Source of the DNA: Metasolibacillus sp.
GTDB lineage: Bacteria > Bacillota > Bacilli > Bacillales_A > Planococcaceae
Length of the DNA stretch: 64,000 bases
Direction of reading: 5' to 3'
Assembly (NCBI RefSeq): GCF_025291715.1
Contig: NZ_JAMBIZ010000006.1
Location: 97,612 to 161,611 of the forward strand
The position numbers were made by a program, and so were the translations under genes. Below the pieces are notes generated by a model. That model made no database searches and was not told the origin of the DNA. It saw only the letters and a program-made list of their open reading frames with translations. Positions within the stretch are counted from its first letter, which is position 1; each line of letters opens with the position of its first letter. Below, one piece after another: positions 17,119 through 26,260 of this stretch.

Positions 17119-17570
17119 AAAAATGGCTATGGATTAGCGTTTTAGCTTTCGCTTTTTTAATAGGATGTTCACCAGAAAGTTCAGCAAAAGGAAAGCAAAC
17201 TATTACAGTTTATGAATCAGACGCAAATGCGGAGTATGTAATTCCACGCGAGGTAAACTACAAAAAAGGCACAGAGGAAGCCTTAATTCATTTTATTTTT
17301 GATGAAGTAGTTGTTGAGAAAGTTAAGTTAATTGATTATCAAATAGAGGACGGTACGCTCGTATTAAATTTAGATGATGGTGTAAGACTTGTACAAGGGT
17401 CGGCTGGAGGTCAAATGTTTATGGGATCACTTGCAGAATCCTATTTCAAAAATTTCCCTGATGTTCAAGAAATCGTGTTGTTGCATAATGGTTTGTCAAA
17501 GGAGCAGCTAGATCACGTTTTTATTGGACAACCAATCACACGCGAGCAGTCATTTCAAAAACCTAAATAG
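17115..17570 (+). CDS. GerMN-like lipoprotein
   Basis: 151-residue secreted lipoprotein: signal peptide MKKWLWISVLAFAFLIGC with lipobox LIGC at 15-18, then one domain (TITVYESDANAEYVIPREV, later GTEEALIHFIF and SAGGQMFMGSLAESYF) resembling the GerMN domain of GerM/YtrI-type sporulation lipoproteins. Its ATG overlaps the protease stop, so the two are coupled and may act together at the outer face of the membrane. Function inferred only from domain resemblance. Confidence 0.7.
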   Translation: MKKWLWISVLAFAFLIGCSPESSAKGKQTITVYESDANAEYVIPREVNYKKGTEEALIHFIFDEVVVEKVKLIDYQIEDGTLVLNLDDGVRLVQGSAGGQMFMGSLAESYFKNFPDVQEIVLLHNGLSKEQLDHVFIGQPITREQSFQKPK

Positions 17571-17614
17571 ACACTTGTGTTCCATTACATTTAGATGTAT
17601 GATATTTAACAACT

Positions 17615-17892
17615 TGAAATGAAAAGCGTTGAAGAGGAAAGTACAGTAGGGAATCACTTGATAGAGAGCTTCTGATGGTGGAAATGAAGCGAGTAAGCCT
17701 AGTGGAAAATGGCCTCGGAGCTGCGTACCGAACAATAAAGTAGGCTACGACGAGAAGGGCACTCGTTATAACAGCAGCAGTATCTCGCATGCGACGTACT
17801 GATGGAGGCAAATAGTGTGAGCTATTTGTAAATATAGGTGGTACCACGTTAATTTAGGCGTCCTAATCTTTTTAGATTAGGACGCTTTTTTA
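17615..17892 (+). ncRNA. T-box riboswitch (methionine) upstream of metG
   Basis: A classic T-box leader. It has the AGAGAGC element with a GCTTC/GAAGC hairpin (about 17670-17695), the stem I text CGGAGCTGCGTACCGAA, and the T-box core AGGTGGTACCACG (17836-17848). A perfect terminator follows (GCGTCCTAATC/GATTAGGACGC, 17858-17885, then T7). The likely specifier codon is ATG at 17709-17711, in AAAATGGCCTCGGAGC, followed by a purine as usual. Uncharged tRNA-Met would pair with it and with the core and prevent termination, raising MetRS synthesis. Confidence 0.93.
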
Positions 17893-17966
17893 TTTTGAAG
17901 TGAAGTTTTCGAGCTAGCTTGAAAAACTATGGACACAATTAATTGATTTTAAAGGAGGATTTCAGC

Positions 17967-19607
17967 ATGGCAATTGTTATTGGGGGAGCTTGGCCATATG
18001 CCAATGGTTCATTGCATTTAGGACATATTGCAGCATTATTACCAGGAGATATTTTAGCGCGTTATTACCGTCAAAAGGGTGAGCATGTCTTATATGTGTC
18101 AGGAAGTGATTGTAACGGTACGCCGATTTCCATTCGCGCAAGTCAAGAAAATACAACTGTCGCAGCAATTGCAGACCATTATCACAGGGAGTTTGAAGAA
18201 AGCTTTACGAAGTTAGGTTTTTCGTATGATTTATACACAAGAACAGATGCACGACACCATCATCAAGCAGTGCAGCAGCTATTTTTACAGCTACTTGAAA
18301 AGGGCCATTTATATAGCAAAAAAGTGGAGCAGGCATATTGTGAAACAGACAAGCAATTTTTACCTGACCGCTTTGTAGAAGGTATTTGCCCGAATTGCGG
18401 TGCAAAGGCGAGGGGAGATCAATGTGACAACTGTTCAGCCATTTTAGACCCACTTAATTTATTGGAAAAGCGCTGTAAAATTTGTAGCAATGAGCCTGTC
18501 ATTAAAGAAACAGAGCATTTATATTTTGCCTTTAGTAAATTTCAAAAAGAGTTAGAGCAATTTGTTGCACAGGCGAAGCAGGAGAAGCGCTGGCGCGATA
18601 ATGCGATTGCTTTAACGACCCGCTATTTAGCAGAAGGTGTGCCAGATCGTGCAGTGACCCGCGATTTACCAAATGGTATTGCAGTACCGATTGATGGCTT
18701 TCGTGATAAAAAGATTTATGTATGGATTGAAGCTGTTGCAGGCTATTTAACGGCAAGCATAGAGTGGGCACAGCAGCATGGAGAAGAACTAAAGGATTGG
18801 TGGAATGAGGAAACGATATCCTATTATATTCACGGCAAAGACAACATCCCGTTTCATAGTGTTATTTGGCCCGCTATTTTGATGGGGTTGAATAATCCAT
18901 CATTGCCAACACATATTATTTCAAATGAATATTTGACATTGGAGAAAAGAAAGCTATCGACAAGTCAAAATTGGGCAGTATGGGTTCCTTATATGATTGA
19001 AAAATATGATGCAGATTCAATCCGTTACTTTTTAACGGTTAATGCACCTGAAAATCGCGATGCAGACTTTTCATGGCGAGAATTTATTTACAGTCATAAT
19101 GGGGAATTGCTTGGTGCATATGGCAATTTCGTTAACCGCACATTAAAATTTATCGAAAAATCATTTGAAGGCATTGTGCCAAATAGGAAAATAGATGAAG
19201 CAATTCGTCAGCAAACTGTTAGGCTTTATGAAAGTGTGGGCACGCTTATTGAAAAAGGTCATTTCAAGGAGGCGTTAGAGCAAGTTTTCTATTATATACG
19301 GGGGGCAAATCGTTATTTTGATGAGCAGCAGCCGTGGCTACAAGTGAAAGAAAACGTGGAGGCAGGGAAACAAACATTAGCAACATGCACATATATCATT
19401 GCGAACTTAGCGCAGCTATTGCAGCCGTTTTTGCCATTTTCTGCAGAGAAAATTCGCACAATGCTGCAGCTCGAAACGATTGAATGGCAGGAGCAAATTG
19501 CCCAGCCAACGCATTTACAAGCGATTACACCTTTATTTGATCGCATTGATATAGCACAAATTGAAGAGGAATATAATACATTAATTTCAAATAAAGTTGA
19601 CTTGTAG
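17967..19607 (+). CDS. metG: Methionyl-tRNA synthetase, second (MetRS2-like) type
   Basis: Class I synthetase charging tRNA-Met, 546 residues. HLGH at 17-20; double zinc knuckle (CPNCGAK...CDNC and CKIC, about 140-177); KMSKS-equivalent is KLSTS at 329-333. It lacks the C-terminal tRNA-binding EMAP domain of B. subtilis MetS (664 aa). This length, the zinc pattern and the variant KLSTS resemble the second MetRS described in B. anthracis/B. cereus and some pneumococci, linked to resistance to MetRS inhibitors. ATG at 17967 has AAAGGAGG at -9; the TTG at 17943 precedes that site. Controlled by the T-box upstream. Confidence 0.9.
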   Translation: MAIVIGGAWPYANGSLHLGHIAALLPGDILARYYRQKGEHVLYVSGSDCNGTPISIRASQENTTVAAIADHYHREFEESFTKLGFSYDLYTRTDARHHHQAVQQLFLQLLEKGHLYSKKVEQAYCETDKQFLPDRFVEGICPNCGAKARGDQCDNCSAILDPLNLLEKRCKICSNEPVIKETEHLYFAFSKFQKELEQFVAQAKQEKRWRDNAIALTTRYLAEGVPDRAVTRDLPNGIAVPIDGFRDKKIYVWIEAVAGYLTASIEWAQQHGEELKDWWNEETISYYIHGKDNIPFHSVIWPAILMGLNNPSLPTHIISNEYLTLEKRKLSTSQNWAVWVPYMIEKYDADSIRYFLTVNAPENRDADFSWREFIYSHNGELLGAYGNFVNRTLKFIEKSFEGIVPNRKIDEAIRQQTVRLYESVGTLIEKGHFKEALEQVFYYIRGANRYFDEQQPWLQVKENVEAGKQTLATCTYIIANLAQLLQPFLPFSAEKIRTMLQLETIEWQEQIAQPTHLQAITPLFDRIDIAQIEEEYNTLISNKVDL

Positions 19608-19659
19608 AAAATATTCAGTTATAGTTGATTTACAAATTATCGGAAGTAGGTGATGTGAC

Positions 19660-19734
19660 ATGATGAATACGATTGCGATTGACAAACTGCCATTCAGCTT
19701 GTTCACTTTCACACGCCTACAGTGTACGTTTTGA
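19660..19734 (+). CDS. 24-residue leader peptide of the rsgA2 attenuator
   Basis: ATG ATG start with AGGTGA six bases upstream; the peptide begins MMNTIAIDKL and ends TRLQCTF. It lies before a strong terminator and the rsgA-like gene. Codons 10-13 (19687-19698, CTGCCATTCAGC) are complementary to 19790-19802 of the terminator with one bulged A, so translation of the ORF can decide which RNA structure forms. A role as a ribosome-sensing leader is inferred. Confidence 0.65.
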   Translation: MMNTIAIDKLPFSLFTFTRLQCTF

Positions 19735-19818
19735 CGTATGCTTGTTTAGCTTTGTAAAAAAGATCCTATGTGTGTAAAAGTCTTGAACTGCTGAAATGGC
19801 AGCTCAGGACTTTTTTTA
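19687..19818 (+). promoter_or_regulatory. Candidate transcription attenuator of rsgA2
   Basis: The terminator at 19779-19811 has a 14-base stem (AGTCTTGAACTGC against GCAGCTCAGGACT, one mismatch, G-U pairs) followed by seven Ts. Its apical half (GCTGAAATGGCAG, 19790-19802) can instead pair with CTGCCATTCAGC inside the leader ORF. A ribosome held early in the leader would leave that segment free and allow readthrough; free translation would favour termination. The terminator may also simply end metG transcription. Confidence 0.65.
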
Positions 19819-19842
19819 TATACACTTTAGGAGGAATTTACA

Positions 19843-20904
19843 TTGAATTTAGGATTAACAGCATTTTTTAGTGAGCAAATCGAACAGCTAGAGGATAAAT
19901 ATAAAAAATACGTGCCAGCACGTGTGGTGTTGGAGCATAAGCATTCATATCGCGTTATAAGTGAGCATGGAGAGTGGCTAGCGACGATAGCGGGGAATTT
20001 TGCATATAACGCTTTTGCGCGCGAGGATTATCCAGCAGTAGGGGACTGGGTGTTAGTTGAGCAAATGCCTGGAGAGGAAAAGGCGATTATTCATAAGCTA
20101 TTACAGCGTAAGTCAGTATTTTCACGCAAAGTGGCAGGTTTAGAAATTGAAGAGCAAATTGTTGCAGCAAATGTTGATATTGTACTCTTAGTAATGAGCT
20201 TAAATGAGGATTTTAATATTCGCAGACTAGAGCGTTATTTAGTGGCAGCATGGGATTCTGGTGCAACGCCTGTTATTGTTTTAACAAAGGCGGATTTATG
20301 CGATGATGTGGCATATTATGTGTCAGAGGTGGAAGGTATCGCATTTGGTGTAGAAGTAATTGTGACGAGCGTAGTGACGCGGACTGGCTTTGAGCGATTA
20401 AGCGAGCTGTTCCCAGCAGGTGTGACAGGAGCGTTACTAGGATCTTCTGGTGCGGGGAAATCTACTTTAACGAATGCCCTTTTAGGAACAGCACATATGA
20501 AAGTTTCTAGCATTCGAGAAGACGATGCCAAAGGGCGTCATACGACAACACATCGCGAGCTAGTAGCACTTGATTCAGGTGGCTGTTTAATTGACACACC
20601 AGGTATGCGCGAGCTACAGCTTTGGAATCAATCAGATAGCCTTGCTGCAAGCTTCCAAGATATTGAACAGTTAATGGAGCAATGCCGCTTTAGAGATTGT
20701 ACGCATAAAGGAGAGCCGCATTGCGCTGTACAAAAAGCGATTGATGGGGGAGTACTGGAATCAGCACGTCTCCAAAGCTATTTCAAGCTACAACGTGAGC
20801 TAGCCTATATTGAGCGCAAAACTGATGCGCAGGCAAAGCAGGCTGAGCAGCGCAAATGGAAGCAAATTTCTAAAGGGATGAAATCGAACAAAAAATATAA
20901 GTAA
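19843..20904 (+). CDS. rsgA: Ribosome-associated GTPase RsgA, paralogue type
   Basis: Circularly permuted GTPase that acts on the 30S subunit. 353 residues: OB-fold N-terminus (YPAVGDWVLVEQ), G4 LTKADL before G1 GSSGAGKST (Lys206), G3 DTPGMRELQL, and zinc motif CRFRDCTHKGEPHCAV near 295-310. It is longer than housekeeping YloQ (about 298 aa) and stands alone rather than beside prkC/rpe, so I read it as a second RsgA. TTG start with AGGAGG eight bases upstream. Expression probably depends on the attenuator before it. Its basic C-terminus ends KGMKSNKKYK. Confidence 0.88.
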   Translation: MNLGLTAFFSEQIEQLEDKYKKYVPARVVLEHKHSYRVISEHGEWLATIAGNFAYNAFAREDYPAVGDWVLVEQMPGEEKAIIHKLLQRKSVFSRKVAGLEIEEQIVAANVDIVLLVMSLNEDFNIRRLERYLVAAWDSGATPVIVLTKADLCDDVAYYVSEVEGIAFGVEVIVTSVVTRTGFERLSELFPAGVTGALLGSSGAGKSTLTNALLGTAHMKVSSIREDDAKGRHTTTHRELVALDSGGCLIDTPGMRELQLWNQSDSLAASFQDIEQLMEQCRFRDCTHKGEPHCAVQKAIDGGVLESARLQSYFKLQRELAYIERKTDAQAKQAEQRKWKQISKGMKSNKKYK

Positions 20905-20962
20905 TATTTTTTTATCTGCCAGAATCGTTGATTGAAAGAATTGAATTTTTACAAACAATTAG

Positions 20963-20992
20963 CCTTCACCTCATATTTTGAGGTGGAGGTCT
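20963..20992 (+). terminator. Hairpin downstream of rsgA2
   Basis: CCTTCACCTC pairs with GAGGTGGAGG (one T-G pair) around a seven-base loop, 58 bases after the stop. The following TCTTGTG is a poor T tract, so termination efficiency is uncertain. Confidence 0.45.
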
Positions 20993-21187
20993 TGTGTAAT
21001 TTATGGATAAATATGTATGGTTGTGTTTATTTATAAAAGTAATGAATTGTACGCTACTACTCCTATAGTGTCAATTATTTAATTCAATTTATATATTATG
21101 AATAAGGGTTGATTTTTGTAGAAAATTCAGATAATATTTAAAAAAGATAATTCTCTGAAAAAGAGATGATAAAGGGAGGATTTGCGA

Positions 21188-22801
21188 ATGAAGAGTAATA
21201 AACTATGGCTAGTGCTTTTAATATCGGCACTTATCGTTGTTCTTGCCGCATGCGGTAGCGATGATAAAGGGAAAGAGACAGATAAAGAAGGCGATACAGC
21301 AAGCAATGACAATCAAAATACAGAAACAGTAACTGGTGGAAATCTAGTTTTAGAAGTATTATCAGAGGCTGTTGAGCTTGACCCACACGGTTCAAATGAC
21401 GTGCCGTCTAACAACGTACAAGCAAATATTTATGAAACTTTAGTAGTACGTAATTTTGACACAGGTGAAATCGAGCCATTATTAGCAGAATCATGGGAAC
21501 AAATTGATGATTTAACATTACAATTAAAATTACGTCAAGACGTTAAATTCCATGACGGAACACCTTTCAATGCAGAAGCTGTAAAAATTAACTTAGACCG
21601 TTTATTAGACCCAGTAGTAGCATCACCACGTGCTTCAAACTTTGAGCCTATCGAATCGGTTACAGTTGTAGATGAATATACAGTAGATATTAAGACAAAA
21701 GCACCTTATGGGCCGCTATTAGCGGTATTAACACATGCCGGTGGCTACATGATTAGCCCAGCGGTGATTGCAAAAGATTATGAAGAAGCGGGTGACGATG
21801 CTTCAAAGCTTCGCGCTTATGTAAATGCCAACCCAGTTGGTACAGGCTTCTTAAAATATGATGCATGGGTTCCAGGACAAGAAATTCGTTTAGTGAAAAA
21901 TGAAGAGTATTGGGGCGAGAAAGTAGCATATGATTCAGCAGTATTTAAAACAGTACCTGAAAGCGCAACACGTGCAGCTGACTTAGAAGTAGGTAACGCA
22001 CATATTATTGATCCAGTACAACCAACAGAAGTAGCAATGGTAGAAAACTTTGCAACAGTAAATGAGCAACCATCGATGTCTATCGCGTACATCGGCTTTA
22101 ACGCACAAAAAGCTCCATTCGATAACGAAAAAGTGCGCCTAGCAATTTCTAAAGCAATCGATCGCGAAGAAATTTTACAAGGTGTTTATGATGGCTTTGG
22201 TGTAGCTGCTAAAGGTCCATTATCACCAATGATTTGGGGCCAAAGCGACGATATTGTACCACAGGACTACAATATTGAAGAAGCAAAAGCATTACTTGCA
22301 GAAGCTGGATATCCAGATGGCTTCAAAACAGCAATTTGGACAAATGACAATCCACAACGTCAACAAATTGCGATTGTTTTACAAGAAAAATTAAAGCAAT
22401 TAAATATTGATGTTAGCATTGAAGTAATGGAGTGGGGCGCATATTTAGAGAAAACGGGTGCTGGCGACCATGAGATGTTCATCTTAGGCTGGTCTGCATC
22501 AACAGGTGATGCGGATGGTGCATTATATCCACTATTCCACACATCTGATATTGGTAACAACAACCGTACTCGTTTCTCAAATGCTGAAGTAGACAAATTA
22601 TTGGATGCAGCACGTGTTGAAACAGATAGTGATACACGTTTAGGCTACTATAAAGAAATTCAAACGCTTCTTAACGAGAAAGCACCAGCGGCGTTTTTAC
22701 ACCACCAAGCTTATTTAACAGGTGTAAGCAAAAAAGTAACGGACTTTACAGTTGATCCAACAGGTATTTACAAAATTCAACATGTGAAATTAACCGAATA
22801 A
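21188..22801 (+). CDS. Family 5 peptide/nickel-type ABC substrate-binding lipoprotein
   Basis: Extracellular solute-binding lipoprotein, 537 residues. Signal peptide with lipobox VLAAC (Cys about 21), acidic linker, then family-5 motifs LDPHGSNDVPSNNVQANIYETLV, LRQDVKFHDGTPF, and INLDRLLDP placed as usual (given here as separate short stretches). It resembles dipeptide or glutathione binding proteins. The ATG at 21188 is eight bases after GGAGG. No permease or ATPase is adjacent and a terminator follows, so it must share a transporter encoded elsewhere. Confidence 0.85.
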   Translation: MKSNKLWLVLLISALIVVLAACGSDDKGKETDKEGDTASNDNQNTETVTGGNLVLEVLSEAVELDPHGSNDVPSNNVQANIYETLVVRNFDTGEIEPLLAESWEQIDDLTLQLKLRQDVKFHDGTPFNAEAVKINLDRLLDPVVASPRASNFEPIESVTVVDEYTVDIKTKAPYGPLLAVLTHAGGYMISPAVIAKDYEEAGDDASKLRAYVNANPVGTGFLKYDAWVPGQEIRLVKNEEYWGEKVAYDSAVFKTVPESATRAADLEVGNAHIIDPVQPTEVAMVENFATVNEQPSMSIAYIGFNAQKAPFDNEKVRLAISKAIDREEILQGVYDGFGVAAKGPLSPMIWGQSDDIVPQDYNIEEAKALLAEAGYPDGFKTAIWTNDNPQRQQIAIVLQEKLKQLNIDVSIEVMEWGAYLEKTGAGDHEMFILGWSASTGDADGALYPLFHTSDIGNNNRTRFSNAEVDKLLDAARVETDSDTRLGYYKEIQTLLNEKAPAAFLHHQAYLTGVSKKVTDFTVDPTGIYKIQHVKLTE

Positions 22802-22807
22802 TCCTGT

Positions 22808-22848
22808 TATAGACAAAGCCGATTTCGGCTTTGTCTATAAATATTTTC
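22808..22848 (+). terminator. Terminator of the binding-protein gene
   Basis: Perfect 15-base stem TATAGACAAAGCCGA/TCGGCTTTGTCTATA with a two-base apex, then AATATTTT. Confidence 0.8.
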
Positions 22849-22903
22849 TGCATTATATAAATGATTGGTATACTAAATGTACAAACAAAAGTAGGTGAGA
22901 ATT

Positions 22904-23404
22904 GTGCGACAAAATAGTTTACCACCCATTATTGATGAAAATACGAAAGTGCTGATTGTTGGGTCAATGCCAAGCGTACAATCATTAGAGAAACAACAAT
23001 ACTATGGCAATGCTCGTAATCATTTTTGGCCAATTATTGCTGTACTTGTAGATGAGGAAATGCCCGACGATTATGCACAGCGTGTTGCTCTGTTGAAAAA
23101 GAACGGAATTGGCTTGTGGGATTCGATTCAATCATGTGAACGGCAAGGGAGCTTAGATACCAATATTCGCAACGAGGTAGCAAATGATTTCACATGGCTA
23201 TTTCGAGAATATCCTCACATAAAAGCAGTGCTATTTAATGGAGCGAAAGCCTTTAATGTATTTAAAAAGCATATAGGATTGGATATATTAGATGGACGGG
23301 ATTATCATAAAATGCCATCGACAAGCCCAATACCAGGGAAAAATATTAAAACATTTGAGCAAAAAATAGAAGCTTGGCATGTTATGAAACAATATATTGT
23401 ATAG
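22904..23404 (+). CDS. UDG-superfamily DNA-deoxyinosine (hypoxanthine) glycosylase
   Basis: 166-residue base-excision repair glycosylase of the family 6 (HDG) type. Seen: N-terminal LIVGSMPSVQSLEKQQYYGNARN as two adjacent motifs (GSMPS and YGNARNHFW) and the C-terminal MPSTSPIPG loop that contacts the DNA backbone. The family removes hypoxanthine from deaminated adenine. GTG at 22904 is six bases after AGGTGA; an upstream GTG at 22895 overlaps that site. Monocistronic, near other repair genes (ogt). Confidence 0.82.
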   Translation: MRQNSLPPIIDENTKVLIVGSMPSVQSLEKQQYYGNARNHFWPIIAVLVDEEMPDDYAQRVALLKKNGIGLWDSIQSCERQGSLDTNIRNEVANDFTWLFREYPHIKAVLFNGAKAFNVFKKHIGLDILDGRDYHKMPSTSPIPGKNIKTFEQKIEAWHVMKQYIV

Positions 23405-23593
23405 TTTAGCAAACTGTTTGAAATTTGCTGTTTTTTTGATTATGCTGTAATAAAGTGAAGCTTCAAATAATAGAATTTACCTCTATTGTTTGTTAGTGGA
23501 AAGAATCGAGGAGTTCACATTACATAGTTACTTTTTCTGTGCAAATTTTTAATATTTTGCCAGATGAAATGAAGATTGAAAGGGGATTTTTTT

Positions 23594-24064
23594 GTGTATC
23601 GTACAATAGAGGATTTTTCAAAAGATTGGCATGTCTCTTCAAAAGGAACGCTCAATGTATTCAAAGCGATTACAGATGAAAAAATGGGCCAACCCATTGT
23701 AGCAGGTCACAATACACTAGGTTGGTTAGCGTGGCATTTAGTTGGAGTAGCCGGTGCATTTGGACACTTTGCGGGCTTACAAATACCTGCTCCTGGACCA
23801 GATATGGAGATGCCTAATAATATGGCAGATATTGTTGAAGCATATGAGGCAGTTATTGACGCATACCAAAAGGAAATCGCTACATTGTCTGATGAACAGC
23901 TGACAGAGGAGGTAGCTGCATTTGGTGGCTCCATGCAACGTGGTGCTCTGTTTAGAGTACTAATCGACCATCAAACACATCACCGTGGTCAAATGACAGT
24001 ATTATTACGTCAAGCAGGCTTAACTGTGCCACCAGTAATGGGACCAACTGCTGAAATGAGCTAA
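23594..24064 (+). CDS. DinB/YfiT-like putative metalloenzyme
   Basis: 156-residue four-helix DinB-fold protein. Histidines in WLAWHLVGVAG and in LIDHQTHHRGQMTVLLRQAG, the usual metal-binding triad. Such proteins are thiol transferases or of unknown role. GTG start at 23594, seven bases after AAGGGGA; the TTG at 23576 is before that site. It is 18 bases upstream of ogt and may be cotranscribed. Confidence 0.8.
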   Translation: MYRTIEDFSKDWHVSSKGTLNVFKAITDEKMGQPIVAGHNTLGWLAWHLVGVAGAFGHFAGLQIPAPGPDMEMPNNMADIVEAYEAVIDAYQKEIATLSDEQLTEEVAAFGGSMQRGALFRVLIDHQTHHRGQMTVLLRQAGLTVPPVMGPTAEMS

Positions 24065-24082
24065 CATAATGGGGGTATTCAA

Positions 24083-24595
24083 ATGTCTAAAAAAATCTAT
24101 TGGGCAAATTTCTGCTATGAAAATATACAATTCGTGATTGCGGCAACAGAACAGGGCTTATGTTACACAGGCTCATTCCATGAAAATGAAGAAGAATTGC
24201 TTGTTTGGGCGAAAAAGCGTTATAAAGATAGCGAAGTAAGAGAAGATGAGCGTAAATTAAAGCTTTACACAGAGCAATTTATCGAATATTTTCAGGGGCA
24301 AAGAAAGCAATTTGATTTTGCAATAGATTATAAGGGTACCCCTTTCCAAGAAAGTGTGTGGCAGGAATTACAAAAAATTCCTTATGGAGAAGTCTGTACA
24401 TATTCAGACATTGCTAGTCGTATCGGAAACCCGAAGGCAGTACGAGCTGTAGGCGGAGCAATTGGAGCAAATCCAGTAATTATCGTGATACCATGTCATC
24501 GAGTTATTGGGAAAGATGGCTCTTTAACAGGATTTAGCTCAGGTATGGAGCTGAAAAAAGCTTTATTGGCAGTTGAGGGAAAACTATACGTATAG
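24083..24595 (+). CDS. ogt: Methylated-DNA--protein-cysteine methyltransferase
   Basis: Suicide repair enzyme that takes the alkyl group from O6-methylguanine. 170 residues: C-terminal helix-turn-helix IPYGEVCTYSDIA with the arginine finger region PKAVRAVGGAIGANP, active-site VIPCHRVIG, then GFSSGMELKKALLAVEG. RBS GGGGG before ATG. Follows the DinB gene closely. Whether it is the ada-independent constitutive Ogt cannot be seen. Confidence 0.93.
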   Translation: MSKKIYWANFCYENIQFVIAATEQGLCYTGSFHENEEELLVWAKKRYKDSEVREDERKLKLYTEQFIEYFQGQRKQFDFAIDYKGTPFQESVWQELQKIPYGEVCTYSDIASRIGNPKAVRAVGGAIGANPVIIVIPCHRVIGKDGSLTGFSSGMELKKALLAVEGKLYV

Positions 24596-24698
24596 CAAAA
24601 TAATGTTAATTAAGATGGCGCTTTTCACAAATATTTAGATAAAAGTAATGGATTATTCAACAATTGTAGCATTATAGAAAGCTAAGGAGAGGGTTTTC

Positions 24699-25271
24699 GT
24701 GCTAATAAACGACTTTGATCAAAGGTTCCAAGAGGTTAGGCAGTTAATTTTTATTGATGAGAATGATTTTTTACGTGAAAAATGTCCAGACACAGACAAA
24801 TTATACGCTGCTCTCCGTTTAGGTGATGCTCTTTTACTGCAACCAACGATAGAAAATGATTTAAAGTATAAAACATATCGTAAAGTTGGTTATTTAAATA
24901 GACTAGTAGGATGTATCGCAACATCGTTATATTACTTAAAGGAGGCGCTAGATTATTTTGAGCCAAAGGGCGGGGAAGAGTATGTGCTAACGCTTATTAA
25001 TTACGGAGAAACAATCAAGCATACGAAAGAATATGAAAAATCACTACATATATTTGAACAAGTATTAACATATTGCAATGAACATAATTTACCACAGTTT
25101 GAGGATAGCGTATGGCAGTTTAAAGGGAAATGTTATTTAGAGCAGGGCGATGTAGCAAGTGCAGAGCGCTGTTTTTATAAGGCATATACAATCCGTAAAA
25201 AGCGCAATGATAAAAAAATGCTTATTCCATCTGAAAATGCCTTGAAATATATCGGCAAAATTAAGCGTTAA
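24699..25271 (+). CDS. Tetratricopeptide-repeat protein of unknown function
   Basis: 190 residues, soluble, no signal. Helical repeats with TPR spacing (ALDYFEPKGGEEYVLTL, EYEKSLHIFEQVL, QFKGKCYLEQGDVASAERC, AYTIRKKRND). GTG start with AAGGAGAGG upstream. Resembles small TPR proteins of Bacillaceae; partner unknown. Followed by a terminator. Confidence 0.75.
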   Translation: MLINDFDQRFQEVRQLIFIDENDFLREKCPDTDKLYAALRLGDALLLQPTIENDLKYKTYRKVGYLNRLVGCIATSLYYLKEALDYFEPKGGEEYVLTLINYGETIKHTKEYEKSLHIFEQVLTYCNEHNLPQFEDSVWQFKGKCYLEQGDVASAERCFYKAYTIRKKRNDKKMLIPSENALKYIGKIKR

Positions 25272-25272
25272 A

Positions 25273-25321
25273 AGGCAGCCTGACAAGTAGTTAAATGAGC
25301 TATTTGCTAGGCTGTCTTTTA
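25273..25321 (+). terminator. Terminator of the TPR gene
   Basis: GGCAGCCTGACAAGTAG pairs imperfectly with CTATTTGCTAGGCTGTC across a nine-base loop, then TTTTATT, starting just after the stop codon. Confidence 0.75.
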
Positions 25322-25394
25322 TTATAATTTAGCCTCTGACGAATGAGGCATGTTCGCAAAAATCTGGACGCAATTATACGAAGAGTCAATTGAA

Positions 25395-26162
25395 TTATTT
25401 AAAGAAATCATAAGTATTTTTAGCTAATAATGTAATCGTTACAATGATAAATAATATGCGTACATAGCCGCTTCCACGTTTAATAGCATATTTTGAACCA
25501 CATATAGCTCCTGCAATTTGTGCTGCTCCCATAATAAGACCATATGCATAATTCACTTGTCCAAGTGACATAAACATCAACAATCCGCCAATGTTGCTCC
25601 CAAAGTTTAAAAACTTTGCATTGCCTGCTGCTTTTAAAAAATCAAAGCCAATGATAAGAAAGGCAAAAATTAAAAATGAGCCTGTTCCAGGGCCTAAAAA
25701 GCCATCGTAAAAGCCGATAGCAAATAATACAAACAAAAAGGCAATAAGCTTTTTAGTCGATAAGCTTTTATAGGTAGATAGCTGTCCCCAATCCTTTTTG
25801 AAAATTGTATAAACTGCTACAGCAGCTAGCATGACCAGCATTAATGGCTTTAAAATTTCTGGGTTGATTAAATGAACAACCCATGCTCCGAGCATTGAGC
25901 CGAAAAATGATAAAGGAAACCATTTATAAACAGATTTCATATCGAGCTTTCCAGAACGATAAAAGGTAATCGTACTAGTCAGAGAACCTAAGGAACCTGC
26001 AAGCTTATTAGTTGCAACAGCAGAAGCAGGGCTCATTCCTGTAAAAAGCAATGCAGGCAGTGTAATAAGGCCACCCCCACCAACAACAGAGTCAACGAAT
26101 GCGGCTAAAAAGCCGAAGAAAATTAAAATAATAATTAGTGAAATATCTAAATCAAAGGGCAT
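25395..26162 (-). CDS. TSUP family (TauE/SafE) sulfite/anion exporter
   Basis: 255-residue membrane protein with about eight helices. Family motifs: AAFVDSVVGGGGLITLPALL at the N-terminus, ATNKLAGSLGSLTS, and GFYDGFLGPGTGSFLIFAFL in the middle. TSUP members move sulfite, sulfonates or related anions; substrate unknown. RBS AGAAGG before ATG. Transcribed alone on the minus strand. Confidence 0.88.
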   Translation of the reverse strand: MPFDLDISLIIILIFFGFLAAFVDSVVGGGGLITLPALLFTGMSPASAVATNKLAGSLGSLTSTITFYRSGKLDMKSVYKWFPLSFFGSMLGAWVVHLINPEILKPLMLVMLAAVAVYTIFKKDWGQLSTYKSLSTKKLIAFLFVLFAIGFYDGFLGPGTGSFLIFAFLIIGFDFLKAAGNAKFLNFGSNIGGLLMFMSLGQVNYAYGLIMGAAQIAGAICGSKYAIKRGSGYVRILFIIVTITLLAKNTYDFFK

Positions 26163-26260
26163 TGTTCAACCTTCTTTCTATTGTACAATTGAATCGTACC
26201 TGAAAATAGCTCATCATCACAACAATATTTTGCTATAGTAAAAAGGTGAGGTGAAAGTGA

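Noticed and set aside
17563..17847. Minus-strand open frame of 94 codons
   Set aside because: It overlaps the T-box leader, which fully explains the conservation of this stretch.
25353..25375. TTCGCA / GACGCA motifs after the TPR gene
   Set aside because: Spacing is 14 bp, not 21, and the match is short; likely chance.
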